From contig OX439127.1 in assembly GCA_949318235.1 (NCBI GenBank), positions 2,261,672 through 2,325,671 of the forward strand: a stretch of 64,000 nt of DNA. Reading direction: 5' to 3'. Origin of the DNA: Ecdyonurus torrentis (lineage: Eukaryota; Arthropoda; Insecta; Ephemeroptera; Heptageniidae). The notes below the pieces were generated by a model, which was not told the DNA's origin, searched no databases, and saw only the letters and a list, made by a program, of their open reading frames with translations. Made by a program: the position numbers and the translations under genes. Below, piece by piece: positions 1-10,795 of this stretch; position 1 is the stretch's first letter; every line of letters begins with the position of its first letter.

Positions 1-222
1 CCAACACGTTGATTTAGTATTCATTTTCATTTATTTTCTTTTTGATGGTTATTTCACGCATCTGGCGTTACTTCACAATGTACCGATGAGGTCGTGATTG
101 AAGGAGGGGCTTGAAATTATCACGTGACCAGAGCAATGACTGTGATTGGCGGCGGTACAGTGTGACGTCAGATACAAGAAATAACCGTCAAAAAGAAAAT
201 AAATACAAAATCAATGTGTTGG
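1..222. repeat. Foldback (MITE-like) element with E-box/CCAAT core
   Basis: The first bases CCAACACGTTGATTT return in inverse as AAATCAATGTGTTGG at 208-222, and the inverted arms run about 75 bp with mismatches. The non-paired core holds CACGTG (about 121) and GATTGGCGG (about 142), the same pair of motifs seen at 8,690-8,735. The element may continue left of the window. Confidence 0.6.
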
Positions 223-585
223 TGTCAAATTCATGGATAATAAGGAATGGTAATTATCAATCTAGTACTCTAAATGATAAATAAGTAAGTTGGCAAGGGT
301 TTTAATATTTCAAATGTGTATTTTATATTATGTTTGTTTAGGATTCCAAGCCAATTCTTCCCCATCTGAGGGATTACAAGCCCCTAGCACAAACCGTGGG
401 ATAATGCAAGTAGTAAGTGTTAATTTTTTTTGTCTATCATATTAAATTTATTTTATACCTGTTTTACACTGAGAGAACATGTAGTTAGTTTACATTTCTG
501 CAGATTTGTAAAATTGACTACCAATGGTGTACAATCGACCGCGATAAGAATTTTTAACATTCAAAAACTCACGCTTAAATTTGCA
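223..585. other. AT-rich stretch, nothing recognised
   Basis: No coding, RNA or repeat signature was seen. An open frame that begins at 430 runs into the foldback at 586 and has no family resemblance. Confidence 0.5.
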
Positions 586-700
586 ATAATGCTGTTCGTA
601 AACCCTGTTCTCTGCACCAAAAATGACGATCGCCTATGGTTATTCAAATGGAATGCGCATTTTTTGGTGCAAGAGAACAGGGTTTACGAACAGCATTAAT
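586..700. repeat. Short foldback element (GTTCGTAAACCCTGTT family)
   Basis: GCTGTTCGTAAACCCTGTTC at the left end pairs with GAACAGGGTTTACGAACAGC at the right end. The pairing continues through the GCACCAAAAA segment. Related termini occur at 16,471-16,584 and, degenerate, near 27,330, so this is a dispersed family. Confidence 0.7.
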
Positions 701-1035
701 ATTATTCTTATGAGAAACACACGCGCTGGATTTAAATGGTAAAATATCTTATCGTGGTCATGTGTACTATACCTGGATAGCTACTTCACCTAAAGTTATA
801 ATTTTTATAAAAATTTGCCGTTTTTAAAACTATAAATAAATTTACACAACAATTAAAACATATAAATAATATATGGTTAAATAATAAGTATATAAATATG
901 CAATATTAATTAATAAGATATTAAGAATAATAATTAAATAAAATGATGCATATTTTAATGTTATTTTTGTTAATACAGTATAAACTCATAAAGTCATTAA
1001 AAAATAGTAATAAATTATTCTAATTATTATTTATT
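701..1035. other. AT-rich stretch, nothing recognised
   Basis: Very AT-rich DNA without a supported feature, lying just beyond the 3' end of the minus-strand LINE fragment. Confidence 0.5.
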
Positions 1036-1087
1036 TATTAAACACCAAGGTGTACTTATACATATTTATATACATATTTATATAGGT

Positions 1088-2338
1088 CTACATTTTTGCA
1101 TATTGACTTAATGATAGGGTCCGAGATGGACAATGAAGTAAGTGGTACCTAGTACATAGGCCACTACATAATACACATACACATTTATCATTACACTCGT
1201 GAAATTCTTTAATTTGACAGATTACATGGTGGAAACCATGCACCGCATAACGGGTAAAAACATGCCTGTCTGTACAGTTTGGGCCTTTCCACCCATTAAT
1301 ATTATTAATATTAAATGCAGGGGTATTATAGAAAGCCAGGCTGATATCTTCAGTTTTACTTAGTCTATCCTTAACAAATTTAATGTAATTATCTGTTTTT
1401 AACAATTTAAATTTCACTTGTAGTTCCGTTACAAATAACTCCTCCCCTGCTAGCTCGTAAACCAGCCTTGACGACGTAAATTTTGACAAGCAAAGTATCC
1501 GTTTTAAGTACCGAGACTTAACAGATTCTAGATTTTTGAAGTCTGTTATAGACATAAATGACCAGAAAATTTCAATGCCGTACGAAGCAACTGGAGAGAT
1601 TTTCAGGTGAAACAATTTGATAGCTGTTTCCAAAGATAACGAATTTAGATTTGAGATAGCGAATGAAGATGACAATGCATTTCGACAGCGTTCTTTGACA
1701 TGTTTAGAGAAAGATTTCCCCGTGTGTTGCATAATAACCCCCAGATAATTAAAAGAATTTACAAACTCTATCTTTTCTCCATTACAAGTTATTACATCTG
1801 ACTTTGCTAAAGGGCCACCTCTCCTGACTTTTACAATTTTTGTTTTCGTAGCATTAATTTTTAATCCGTTCAGATTAGCCCATTCAATAAGTTTGTCTAG
1901 AATTTTTTGAAGTTTTACAATATTATTACAAATAATAGCGATATCATCTGCATAGATGCTGATAAAGATATCAGGATCATTACAGATAAGGTTAACTAAA
2001 ATGTCCAAGATGTCATGTGTGAGGAGTTTATATAAGAAGGGGCTACTCGGACCACCTTGTAGAACTCCGTCACTCTGCAAGATTGGGTCAGATAAAACTA
2101 AGCCATCGTTGATTATCACAAAATTGACTTCAAGCAACATGGCACAAGAAATTAATAATTCTTTAGGCAGTTTTCTAGTATTGATGAGCTTATGCATTAA
2201 CAATTTTCTATCCACCATGTCAAATGCTTTCAAGAAATCAATAAAAATTACATAAGCATGGCCTGCTGGAACTGAGACTGCTTTTAGAATATGATCATGC
2301 AAGTATCTAACAGCTTGAATTGTGGATTTCCCAGGCAT
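1088..2338 (-). pseudogene. LINE ORF2 fragment: reverse transcriptase catalytic core and C-terminus
   Basis: This is the continuation of the reverse transcriptase after the frameshift, 416 codons. It shows FGFMPGKSTIQAV, FIDFLKAFDMVD (first catalytic Asp), GVLQGGPSSPFLY, then the IYADDIAI catalytic pair. The thumb and a C-terminal region with FTRYAVHGFHHVICQ and a Cys/His cluster (HECNDKCVCVLCSGLC, then H and C) close the protein. These motifs in order identify a non-LTR retrotransposon reverse transcriptase that copies its RNA at the nicked target. It is broken only by the upstream frameshift and by lack of the 5' half. I do not assign a clade. Confidence 0.9.
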
Positions 2339-2373
2339 AAACCCAAACTGTACATCAGGGATTAAATTACGAG

Positions 2374-2997
2374 TTAAATAAAAACTTTATTACATGTAAG
2401 CTTATCAAACATTTTTAACATAATAAGACAATTAGCAATACCCCTGTATGAATTTGTATCCAAAATATTACCTTTGTCTTTGTATAATACACATATGAGT
2501 AATGTTTTACATTCTACAGGTAGCTTTCTATTTTTAATACAAAGATTAAACAAGTCTGCAATATATGATGAACTACATTGCATGCTAAACGCTGCAATGT
2601 GTTCTTTAGTGATACAATCTTGACCAGGAGACTTATTGTTTTTCATCTTCTTAAGAGTCAGATCCACATCTACATTATTAATAACATCGTATAATGAATT
2701 ACAAGATATATAGTTTGCATCAACAAATTCACACAAATTAAGGGATTGGGAATTCAAAAAATTGTTATTATTGAGAATAGATTTGAAGTGTGTTTCCCAT
2801 TTATCCATTGGAATTGGACATTGCAATTTTTTAACCCTGTCCTTCTTTAAATAGGTATATGGAGTATTTTCTGCAGCGATGACTAATTTCCTCTCTATTT
2901 CTTCTCTATATAACTTAATTTTTGTTTGAATCAAATTTTTAAATTCCTTTTTAACAATAGCAAAGTCCCTGCTGCCGAAAAGAGCTCTTTTAATCAC
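2374..2997 (-). pseudogene. LINE ORF2 fragment: linker and N-terminal reverse transcriptase
   Basis: This is the upstream part of the reverse transcriptase ORF on the minus strand. It contains the charged linker (KKEFKNLIQTKIKLYREE) that normally follows the endonuclease. The RT fingers follow, with KNNKSPGQDCITKEH and LICVLYKDKGNILDTNSYRG, the usual K-SPG-D and Y-YKG-NYR motifs of non-LTR elements. The frame ends at a TAA at 2,374. The next palm motif (QFGFMPGKST) continues in another frame immediately downstream. A one-base indel in the T run near 2,378 explains the break. There is no start codon of its own, so it is a decayed piece of a longer ORF. Confidence 0.85.
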
Positions 2998-3000
2998 TCT

Positions 3001-3500
3001 TTTTTTTTTTAACTCTTAATTAAGAGTTAAGAACTCTTACAAAAGAGCTCTGAAAGAGTTACTGGCAGATCGGTCAAATGAGACACTATTCAGAGCTCTT
3101 TTTTCAGACCGGTAAGAGCTATTTTCAGAGCTCTTTTTTAAGTTTATTGCAGATCTGTTAAATTTCAGGAATTTCAGCTACTTAGGGCGCAAATTAGTCA
3201 TTTTACTCTTCGAATTTCGTCTGAGGTCACGTAGGTCAGGCAGTCAACACTTACAGACACAAAATTAGTATAAAAAAAATCAAAAAAACATGTTCCATCT
3301 TTTCAAGGTAATAAGGCTACGAAATCAGTATCCTAATATACATAAATTATAGTAAAAAACAAATAATATTAAAAAAAAATTGAACTTCAGGGCACGTCAA
3401 TTAGGTCAGGCAGTAAATGTCTAAACAGAAACACAAGTTTATGTAAAAATAAAACAAAAATACTGCGCTATAATAATAAAAATGACTGTTATCATTAGCC
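3001..3500. repeat. GAGCTCTT-rich and short direct repeats
   Basis: The first 140 bp are full of AGAGCTCTTTT and inverted AACTCTTAATTAAGAGTT. After that, two degenerate copies of a block starting TAGGTCAGGCAGT occur near 3,230 and 3,402. No gene seen. Confidence 0.5.
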
Positions 3501-4945
3501 GGAATGATAATAAAGTCAATACAATGATGGCCTGGGTCCTCCGTACCAGTCCTTCAACTGTTGTTGATACTGAAAAAAAATAATAATTATTCATCAGTCA
3601 GTTTTATGGCAAAGTCATGGCAATGATGGCCTGGGTCCTCGGTACCAGTCCGTCAACTGTTGTTGATACTGAAAAAAAAAAAGTTACTATTCATCAGTCA
3701 GTTTTATAACAAAGTCATGGCAATGATGGCCTGGGTCCTCGGTACCAGTCCGTCAACTGTTGTTGACACTGAAAAAAAAAGTTACCATGCATCAGTTAGT
3801 TTTATAAAAAAGTCATGGCAATAATGGCCTGGGTCCTCGGTACCAGTCCGTCAACTGTCTTTTACACTGAAAAAAAAGTTAACATTCATCAGTCAGCTTT
3901 ATAAAAAAGTCATGGCAATAATGACCTGGGTCCTCGGTCCAGTCCGTTAACTGTTGTTGATACTGGAAAAAAATAAAATAAAAAAAATTACTATTCACCA
4001 CTCAGTTTTATAAAAAAGTCATGGCAATGATGGCCTGGGTCCTCGGTACCAGTCCGTCAACTGTTGTTGACACTGAAAAAAAAATTATTCATCAGTCAAT
4101 AAAATGATGGCCTGCATCCATGGTACCAGTCCGTCAACTGTTGTTGATACTGAAAAAAAAAAAGGTACTATTCATCAGTCAGTTTTATAACAAAGTCATG
4201 GCAATGATGGCCTGGGTCCTCGGTACCAGTCCGTCAACTGTTGTTGACACTGAAAAAAAAAAGTTACTATTCATCAGTCAGTTTTATAAAAAAGTCATGG
4301 CAATAATGGCCTGGGTCCTCGTTACCAGTCCGTTATCTGTTGTTGATACTGGAAAAAAATAAAATAAAAAAAGTTACTTCTCACCAGTCAGTTTTATAAA
4401 AAAGTCATGGAAATGATGGCCTGGGTCCTCGGTACCAGTCCGTCAACTGTTGTTAACACTGAAAAAAAAATTATTCATCAGTCAATAAAATGATGGCCTG
4501 CATCCATGGTACCAGTCCATCAACTGTTGTTGATACTGAAAAAAAAAAGTAACTATTCATCAGTCAGTTTTATAACAAAGTCATGGCAATGATGGCCTGG
4601 GTCCTCGGTACCAGTCCGTCAACTGTTGTTGACACTGAAAAAAAAAAGTTACCATGCATCAGTCAGTTTTATTACAAAGTCATGGCAATAATGGCCTGGG
4701 TCCTTGGTACCAGTCCGTCAACTGTCTTTTACACTGAAAAAAATAAGTTAACATTCATCAGTCAGCTTTATAAAAAAGTCATGGCAATAATGACCTGGGT
4801 CCACGGTACCAGTTCGTCAACTGTTGTTGACACTGAAAAAAAAATTACTATTTATAAATCAGTTTCATTTTACAAAGTCATGGCAATGATGGCCTGGGTC
4901 CTCGGTACCAGTCCGTCAACTGTTGTTGACACTGAACAAAAAATA
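3500..4945. repeat. Satellite A: about 15 tandem units of roughly 100 bp
   Basis: Units share GGCCTGGGTCCTCGGTACC and CAGTCCGTCAACTG, then GATACTGA and an A run of 7-11. Spacing is mostly 96-100 bp, with some 78-bp units that lack part of the block. On the minus strand the A run becomes a polypyrimidine tract ending TTTTTTTTCAG, preceded by CTGACTGATGAATAG, so each unit resembles a branch point plus 3' splice site. No conserved 5' splice site was found in the unit. Plus-strand open frames across it (4,120-4,362 and 4,583-4,951) are products of near-99-bp periodicity. Confidence 0.9.
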
Positions 4946-4974
4946 TATTAGTTATTTTGATTACCAAACGGCAA

Positions 4975-5269
4975 TGCAATGATACATCCCCCGGTGGACT
5001 GACACAGTGATCTGAAATCAACAATAATACATACTATTCATAGTATGGTTGATGTACATGGGTATTATGTACTCACGTTAGCACTGATACATCACTCTCG
5101 TGGACTGACACAGTGATCTGAAATCAACAATAATACATACTATTCATAGTATGGTTGATGTACATGGGTATTAAGTACTTACGTTAGCACTGATACATCA
5201 CTCGGGTGGACTGACACAGTGTTCTGAAATTAACAATAATACATACTATTCATAGTATGGTTTATGTAC
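4975..5269 (-). repeat. Satellite B, distal block (about 3 units of 106 bp)
   Basis: Three units of the 106-bp repeat described at 6,396-8,060, separated from that array by the inserted element at 5,270-6,395. It abuts satellite A directly. Confidence 0.9.
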
Positions 5270-5882
5270 CGACAGGAATTGAATAACCTGCAATACATTA
5301 TCCTTATGGGAATATGAAAAAACCGGCAACATAGCTATTTCTAAGAAAAATAAAAGTCCCCTCCTCTACTTCTCCTCATCTCTTTTAGGTAAAATATCTC
5401 ACCAGACTTGATATGCATGCTGTATGTGATATATTTTGTTGACAATTTTGTTCTTTCTATCTGAATATTATTCAAAAAATAAAATATTTGAAAAGTTATA
5501 TAAATAAAATATTACGATAAAAAAATATACACAATGAAATAATTTTAAACAATAGTTGGTGAATCAAATGAACTAATAAATCTCTGGATATTAAAATTAT
5601 TTTGAATTAAATGTAATAATGCAATTGAAATATTTCATAGTCTTTATGTAGTGTTATAAATTGTATACCTAATTTGTGATGTGTTGTTGCAGCTAATGTA
5701 GGACACACTCGCTACTATAAGTAGAATGTTGTTCAAGTTATTATCATTATGTCGCGAGCAGAATTTGTAACTCGTATTCATGGTATATTTTTTTAGGTTG
5801 CAATTTTAGAAGATAAGATACACTACTTGCACTTTCTTTAAAAAAAAAATACTATACCATCGATTTTAGTGATTATTTTGTG

Positions 5883-5959
<77 letters not shown>

Positions 5960-6395
5960 AAATTTATTTTTAAACACGTAAAACAAAAGTTTAAAATATA
6001 TTACTTTACTAATTATAAGACAATGATAAATAAAATTCAGTTATATCAGAAATCATAATATTATAATGCTTCACGTGTCTTTTTATTTCCCTAATAACCA
6101 CAATATTTATATTATATCAAAATATATAATATTATAACAAAATTTATCAATTTATTACATAAATATGTTGCAAACATTGTAACATCAGTCAATATGTTTT
6201 TATTATAGAGATCAAGTTTTTGGTTGTTTACTAAACGTGGTGAGCGTCGACTTGGTGAAGAAATAAGACAGGATGTGTTTGATATTACAGATAACAGGTA
6301 TGGAGGGGAACAGAGCGCTGAAATAACAGGCAGTAGAACGGGCATACAGTGTTGCTTTTCGTTCTATTGTTGTGCAGGTTATTCAATTCCTGTCG
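5270..6395. mobile_element. 1,126-bp DNA transposon, GTAC target duplication, no transposase
   Basis: Terminal inverted repeats start CGACAGGAATTGAATAACC at 5,270 and end GGTTATTCAATTCCTGTCG at 6,395, each continuing with TGCA. Immediately outside are GTAC (5,266-5,269) and GTAC (6,396-6,399). The satellite B unit reads continuously through one GTAC when the element is removed, so this is an insertion with a 4-bp target duplication. The inside is AT-rich with a long AT microsatellite. The only open frame (6,112-6,345, minus) is not recognisable, so the element is presumably mobilised in trans. A 4-bp duplication is compatible with several superfamilies and does not decide one. Confidence 0.85.
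5888..5956. repeat. (AT)n microsatellite
   Basis: An uninterrupted AT dinucleotide run of about 70 bp inside the GTAC-flanked element. Confidence 0.95.
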
Positions 6396-8060
6396 GTACA
6401 TGAGTATTATGTACTCACGTTAGCACTGATACATCACTCTCGTGGACTGACACAGTGATCTAAAATCAACAATAATACATACTATTCATAGTATGGTGGA
6501 TGTACATAGGTATTACGTACTTACGTTAGCACTGATACATCACTCTCGTGGACTGACACAGTGATCTGAAATCAACAATAATACATACTATTCATAGTAT
6601 GGTTGATGTACATGGGTATTATGTACTCACGTTAGCACTGATACATCACTCTCGTGGACTGACACAGTGATCTGAAATCAACAATAATACATACTATTCA
6701 TAGTATGGTTGATGTACATGGGTATTATGTACTCACGTTAGCTCTGATACATCACTCTCGTAGACTGACACAGTGATCTAAAATCAACAATAATACATAC
6801 TATTCATAGTATGGTGGATGTACATAGGTATTACGTACTTACGTTAGCACTGATACATCACTCTCGTGGACTGACAGAGTGATCTGAAATCAACAATAAT
6901 ACACACTATTCATTGTATGGTTGATGTAAATGGGTATTATGTACTCACGTTAGCACTGATACATCACTCGGGTGGACTGACATAGTAATCTGAAATCAAC
7001 AATAATACATACTATTCATAGTATGGTTCATGTACATGGGTATTATGTACTCACGTTAGCACTGATACATCACTCTTGTGGACTGACACAGTGATCTAAA
7101 ATCAACAATAATACATAATATTCATAGTATGGTTGATGTACATGGGTATTATGTACTTACGTTAGCACTAATACATCACTCGGGTGGACTGACACAGTGT
7201 TCTGAAATCAACAATAATACATACTATTCATAGTATGGTTGATGTACATGAGTATTATGTACTTCGATAGCACTGATACATCACTCTCGTGGACTGACAC
7301 AGTGATCTGAAATCAACAAAAATACATACTATTCATAGTATGGTTGATGTACATGGGTATTGTGTACTCACGTTAGCACTGATACATCACTCTCGTGGAC
7401 TGACACAGTGTTCTGAAATCAACAATAATACATACTATTCATAGTATGGTTGATGTACATGAGTATTATGTACTTACGTTAGCACTGATACATCCCCCCG
7501 GTGGACTGACATAGTGATCTGAAATCAACAATAATACATACTATTCATAGTATGGTTGATGTACATGGGTATTATGTACTCACGTTAGCACTGATACATA
7601 ACTCTTGTGGACTGACACAGTGATCTGAAATCAACAATAATACATACTATTCATAGTATGGTGGATGTACATAGGTATTATGTACTCACGTTAGCACTGA
7701 TACATAACTCTTGTGGACTGACACAGTGATCTGAAATCAACAATAATACATACTATTCATAGTATGGTTGATGTACATGGGTATTATGTACTCACGTTAG
7801 CACAGATACATAACTCTTGTGGACTGACATAGTAATCTGAAATCAACAATAATACATACTATTCATAGTATGGTTGATGTACATGGGTATTATGTACTCA
7901 CGTTAGCACTGATACATAACTCTTGTGGACTGACACAGTGATCTGAAATCAACAATAATACATACTATTCATAGTATGGTGGATGTACATAGGTATTATG
8001 TACTTACGTTAGCACTGATACATCACTCTCGTGGACTGACACAGTGATCTGAAATCAATA
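6396..8060 (-). repeat. Satellite B, main array: about 16 units of 106 bp with splice-like signals
   Basis: Sixteen copies of CTGACACAGTG-type motifs recur every 106 bp. On the minus strand each unit reads TTGATTTCAG, a 41-nt block starting ATCACTGTGTCAG and ending CAGTGCTAAC, then GTAAGTAC or GTGAGTAC, and a 65-nt spacer with the hairpin CATACTATTCATAGTATG. Each unit therefore has the layout of a 41-nt exon and a 65-nt intron with GT and AG ends. The 41-nt block varies mainly in CACTCTCGTGG (also CTTGTGG, CGGGTGG, CCCCGG). Because 41 is not a multiple of three, joined blocks would hit a stop in the second unit. The right arm carries the mirrored array from 63,293. Confidence 0.9.
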
Positions 8061-8660
8061 ATAATTCATACCATTCATCATAGTATGATAAGTTTGCATG
8101 GCCATTATCATACTTAGGATAGGTCTAATACATACATGCATACACATACATTGCAGTAACATTGTATACCGGTATTATCACAGTATTATGCATAACACAA
8201 GTGTATTTATGTATGTATTGTGTGTGTGTGTATGCATATAGTACATACATATACCGGTAATGAATATATACGATTTCATGCGTAAGATTTACAGGTCAAC
8301 AAACTGTTTATAACATATAAAAACAATACATGGAAGTTACTACGGACTACGGAATAAAAAAAGATCATATTAATCTATCAAAGTGCAAATTTTTGCTTCT
8401 CTTGACCGCAATTCAATAAGAAATTTGGTAAAATTGTGGCAAAAATTACAATAGACTTCTCGCTCACCAGCAAAACATGAAAAAAAGAAGAGATTTCTTT
8501 AGCTTAACGACGAAATATTAGTTACCAGAACTATTACACATCATTTCATCATACCTTAATGATGTAGATAATATATTTCTTAACAAAATTTGGCTGCACT
8601 TTTATTTAAAAGATTAATATTTCAAGGACAAAATGCCGGCACAACAACGCAAAACAAACA
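8061..8660. other. AT-rich stretch with short TG/CA repeats, no gene seen
   Basis: It holds a TGTGTGTGTGTATG run near 8,220 and dispersed ATACATACAT repeats. Its mirror is 62,710-63,292. Confidence 0.5.
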
Positions 8661-8689
8661 TTTCAATCGGACATGAAAATTTTATCACG

Positions 8690-8760
8690 TGACCTAGTAG
8701 CGGCTCTGTGATTGGCGGAACACTGATTGGGTGCAACGCGCGGCGCGAATGTAGAGCGTC
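8690..8760 (-). promoter_or_regulatory. Possible promoter: E-box and two CCAAT-like sites
   Basis: A locally GC-richer patch has CACGTG (about 8,687), GATTGGCGG and GATTGGG (CCAAT boxes on the minus strand) and GCGCGGCGCG. The mirrored copy at 62,590-62,660 keeps all of these. The spaced CACGTG plus GATTGGCGG pair also occurs at 121-150. On the minus strand the patch lies upstream of satellite B, and a GT donor-like AAGGTATGATG follows about 130 bp downstream. No transcript evidence exists, so this is a weak call. Confidence 0.3.
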
Positions 8761-9087
8761 GTCTTAGAAAAGAATGATAAGAGTATTTTAAGATCGAATT
8801 CAATTTTATAAATAAACAAAAAACGTCGTAATTGTTTTTAAAAATCGGCTTAATGAATGTATATTGTTGTTACAAGATGATACACGGTTGTATTTATTAT
8901 TTGTATTGCATAAAGGCAAGAAATATGAAGGAAAAAATCAGTCTGAATTCAGAGTTGTCATACACTTTCTTCAGAGAGATCTAAATCCCTCGAGGTATCT
9001 CTTTACGGCAGCAGGGGTGCTTTAAAAGGTCCTGGTCTCTAAATTTTATTTGCTTTAGTTTGTGTAAAATATACAAGGAGTATTTTT

Positions 9088-9963
9088 TCAGTTGATATAA
9101 CTCATGATTGAACCATGGTTTAGACTTTCTACTATATAATTTTTTAGAGACTGCTGAGTATAAAATAATTGGTTGCAAGAACTTATGGATTCCATCGATA
9201 TTTTGATCTTCAATAGCTTATTTAACAATATAAAATTTTGTTTATACATAATATTTAATCTCTGAAGATCTAAGATGTTTGAAAGTTTATGTTTATTAGC
9301 AATTTGAACAGGTATGTTCTTACCATTACAAGTTAAGTTAAAAATTAAAGGGAGATGTTTACGTAAAGTTGTTGCAGATAAGGATGTAAAAACAACGGAT
9401 GTATTTTTGAATTTTGACGGGTCATAAAATAATAAATCAATGGTACTGGATCCATTATGAGAAACATAAGTTTTATCTTGAGGCGAGTTAAATAACACCA
9501 GATTAATCGTACCCATCAATTCACTGAGAGCCTTTCCCTTCTCATTCACAATATCCATTCTACAGTTAAAATCACCTAATAATACAATAGTTTTGTCTTT
9601 AGGAACTTAACTGAAAGCTGATAATACAATTTTCCAAACATCAATTTCTGAGAGAGTTGGTTTGAGATAGAATGCAATTATAGTGATGTCTTGCAAATTC
9701 ACAACGACATAATCTTTCTCTACAGCACTATTTATAATTTGTCCAAGAGTGCACTTAATAAAACACGATATACCCCCCGATGGTCTCCCTCTCAGCCCTC
9801 TCGTGGCAAACGAATGGACTGAATAAAACCCTTGGATATCAACATGCCGTGACAGAAATGTTTCAGTAAAAACCACAACATCCCTGTCACCAAACATGTC
9901 AATTTCCGGGATGCACTTTAGCAGTGTACTCAGCCCCTCCGCATTCCACAAAAGGATCAACAA
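9088..9963 (-). pseudogene. LINE APE-type endonuclease, left copy, interrupted by a stop
   Basis: The reading begins LLILLWNAEGLSTLL and carries VVVFTETFLS with the catalytic Glu, then GGISCFIK. It then stops at TAA near 9,607-9,609, where the right-arm copy has CAA. The second half resumes in the same frame through the GDFNCRMD region and STIDLLFYD near the expected catalytic Asp positions. The enzyme family nicks target DNA to prime reverse transcription. The stop makes this copy non-functional unless it is read through. The intact version is at 53,045-53,989. Confidence 0.85.
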
Positions 9964-9974
9964 ATTTCTCTCGT

Positions 9975-10781
9975 TTATACCATTGTAGGTATCGGAGAGA
10001 ACTTTGCAGAGAGGGGATTTAGGAAAGGCGATTTAATGGGGGTAGAGCAGACAGATGATGATAGAGAGTTAAGTTGGGGAGGTTTAACGTTGATGTAATC
10101 TTTAGCGTGGAAGTAGTTACATAGAGGTGTGCTTGGGGATGACAAAAAATTATTAGGAGAATTACCCATGAACTTAAGTTGAGGAGCGAAAGGATAGGTT
10201 GCCAAGGGAGGTGCAGTTTCTGATTGTGGAGGCAAAACTGGAGTTAGCGGAGGGGGCAATTCATGTACAACCACTGACTCGACCATGGGGAGAGGATCGT
10301 CAGGAGTTGCTGTAGGGACCACAACCTTCTTGGAGGGGGAATACACTTTGATAGACATGTGGCGGCCACCAAACTCCTTCTGAAGGAGAGATTTTACGTA
10401 TCCCCATTCCAAGTGGTCTAGGCCACACCCCATTTTGGGAATCGCCATATGCATAATAATGTTTTTTTGGCAGTATTGTGCAAGACCTTTGATGCCTTCT
10501 TCAAAATTAACCAGAAATTGGTTGGGATTCTGCCGTAACTTGTGACCCGACTGGTATTTTGAGACAACGTTGAGAACTACACAACTTTCATTTGCAGCAT
10601 GAGGAACAATGTCACCAGGTCTAACTCTTTTTCCGGATACAGTAGGTACACCAAATGTTTTCTTCACTTTTAATGCAATACCAGCAGAACAATGCATGTC
10701 TGCAGCCACCACGTGTGCGATGATGGGTTCATTTGATGAAAGTAAATCCTCACTGGTTTCTGTTATTATTAGTTTGCTATG
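9975..10781 (-). CDS. Macrodomain (TARG1/OARD1-like) ORF in a LINE, left copy
   Basis: An open frame of 268 codons with no in-frame ATG at its start. It begins after a stop just upstream of SKLIITETSEDLLSS. The macrodomain spans roughly the first 150 residues: AHVVAADMHCSAGIALKVKK, PGDIVPHA, LNVVSKYQSGHK, MAIPKMGCGLDHLEW and IKVYSP match the strand-helix order and ADP-ribose-binding loops of the TARG1/OARD1 group. The Lys in VSKYQ and the Asp in GCGLD sit where that family has its catalytic Lys and Asp (alignment by eye), so hydrolase activity is possible. A Pro/Ser-rich tail follows. It is intact here although the flanking ORFs are broken. Compare 52,296-53,102. Confidence 0.82.
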   Translation of the reverse strand, partial: HSKLIITETSEDLLSSNEPIIAHVVAADMHCSAGIALKVKKTFGVPTVSGKRVRPGDIVPHAANESCVVLNVVSKYQSGHKLRQNPNQFLVNFEEGIKGLAQYCQKNIIMHMAIPKMGCGLDHLEWGYVKSLLQKEFGGRHMSIKVYSPSKKVVVPTATPDDPLPMVESVVVHELPPPLTPVLPPQSETAPPLATYPFAPQLKFMGNSPNNFLSSPSTPLCNYFHAKDYINVKPPQLNSLSSSVCSTPIKSPFLNPLSAKFSPIPTMV

Positions 10782-10795
10782 TCAATTGCTGGATA

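Larger units (their letters stand above)
1036..3000 (-). mobile_element. Non-LTR retrotransposon fragment (reverse transcriptase part and 3' end)
   Basis: Read on the minus strand this is the 3' half of a LINE: linker, reverse transcriptase, C-terminal Cys/His region, then a short 3' UTR that ends in a TAAATAAATAA-type tail near 1,036. The tail (CACCAAGGTGTA, then a tract with TTAATGATAGGG) recurs at 30,003-30,175 in the Tudor gene intron, so the family has several copies. The 5' edge is abrupt, at a T run near 3,000. The endonuclease part is missing. The LINE fragment at 8,975-11,116 has the complementary 5' half, but both pieces seem to include the linker after the endonuclease, so they are probably separate insertions. 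Confidence 0.85.

Noticed and set aside
6396..8060. Regularly spaced repeats with a palindrome, like a CRISPR array
   Set aside because: Whole 106-bp units are tandemly repeated with no unique spacers, and the surroundings are animal DNA with introns and LINEs.
2997..8981. One full LINE split by the satellites (macrodomain and endonuclease half plus RT half)
   Set aside because: Both pieces appear to contain the post-endonuclease linker, so a simple split would need a duplication. Kept only as a possibility.
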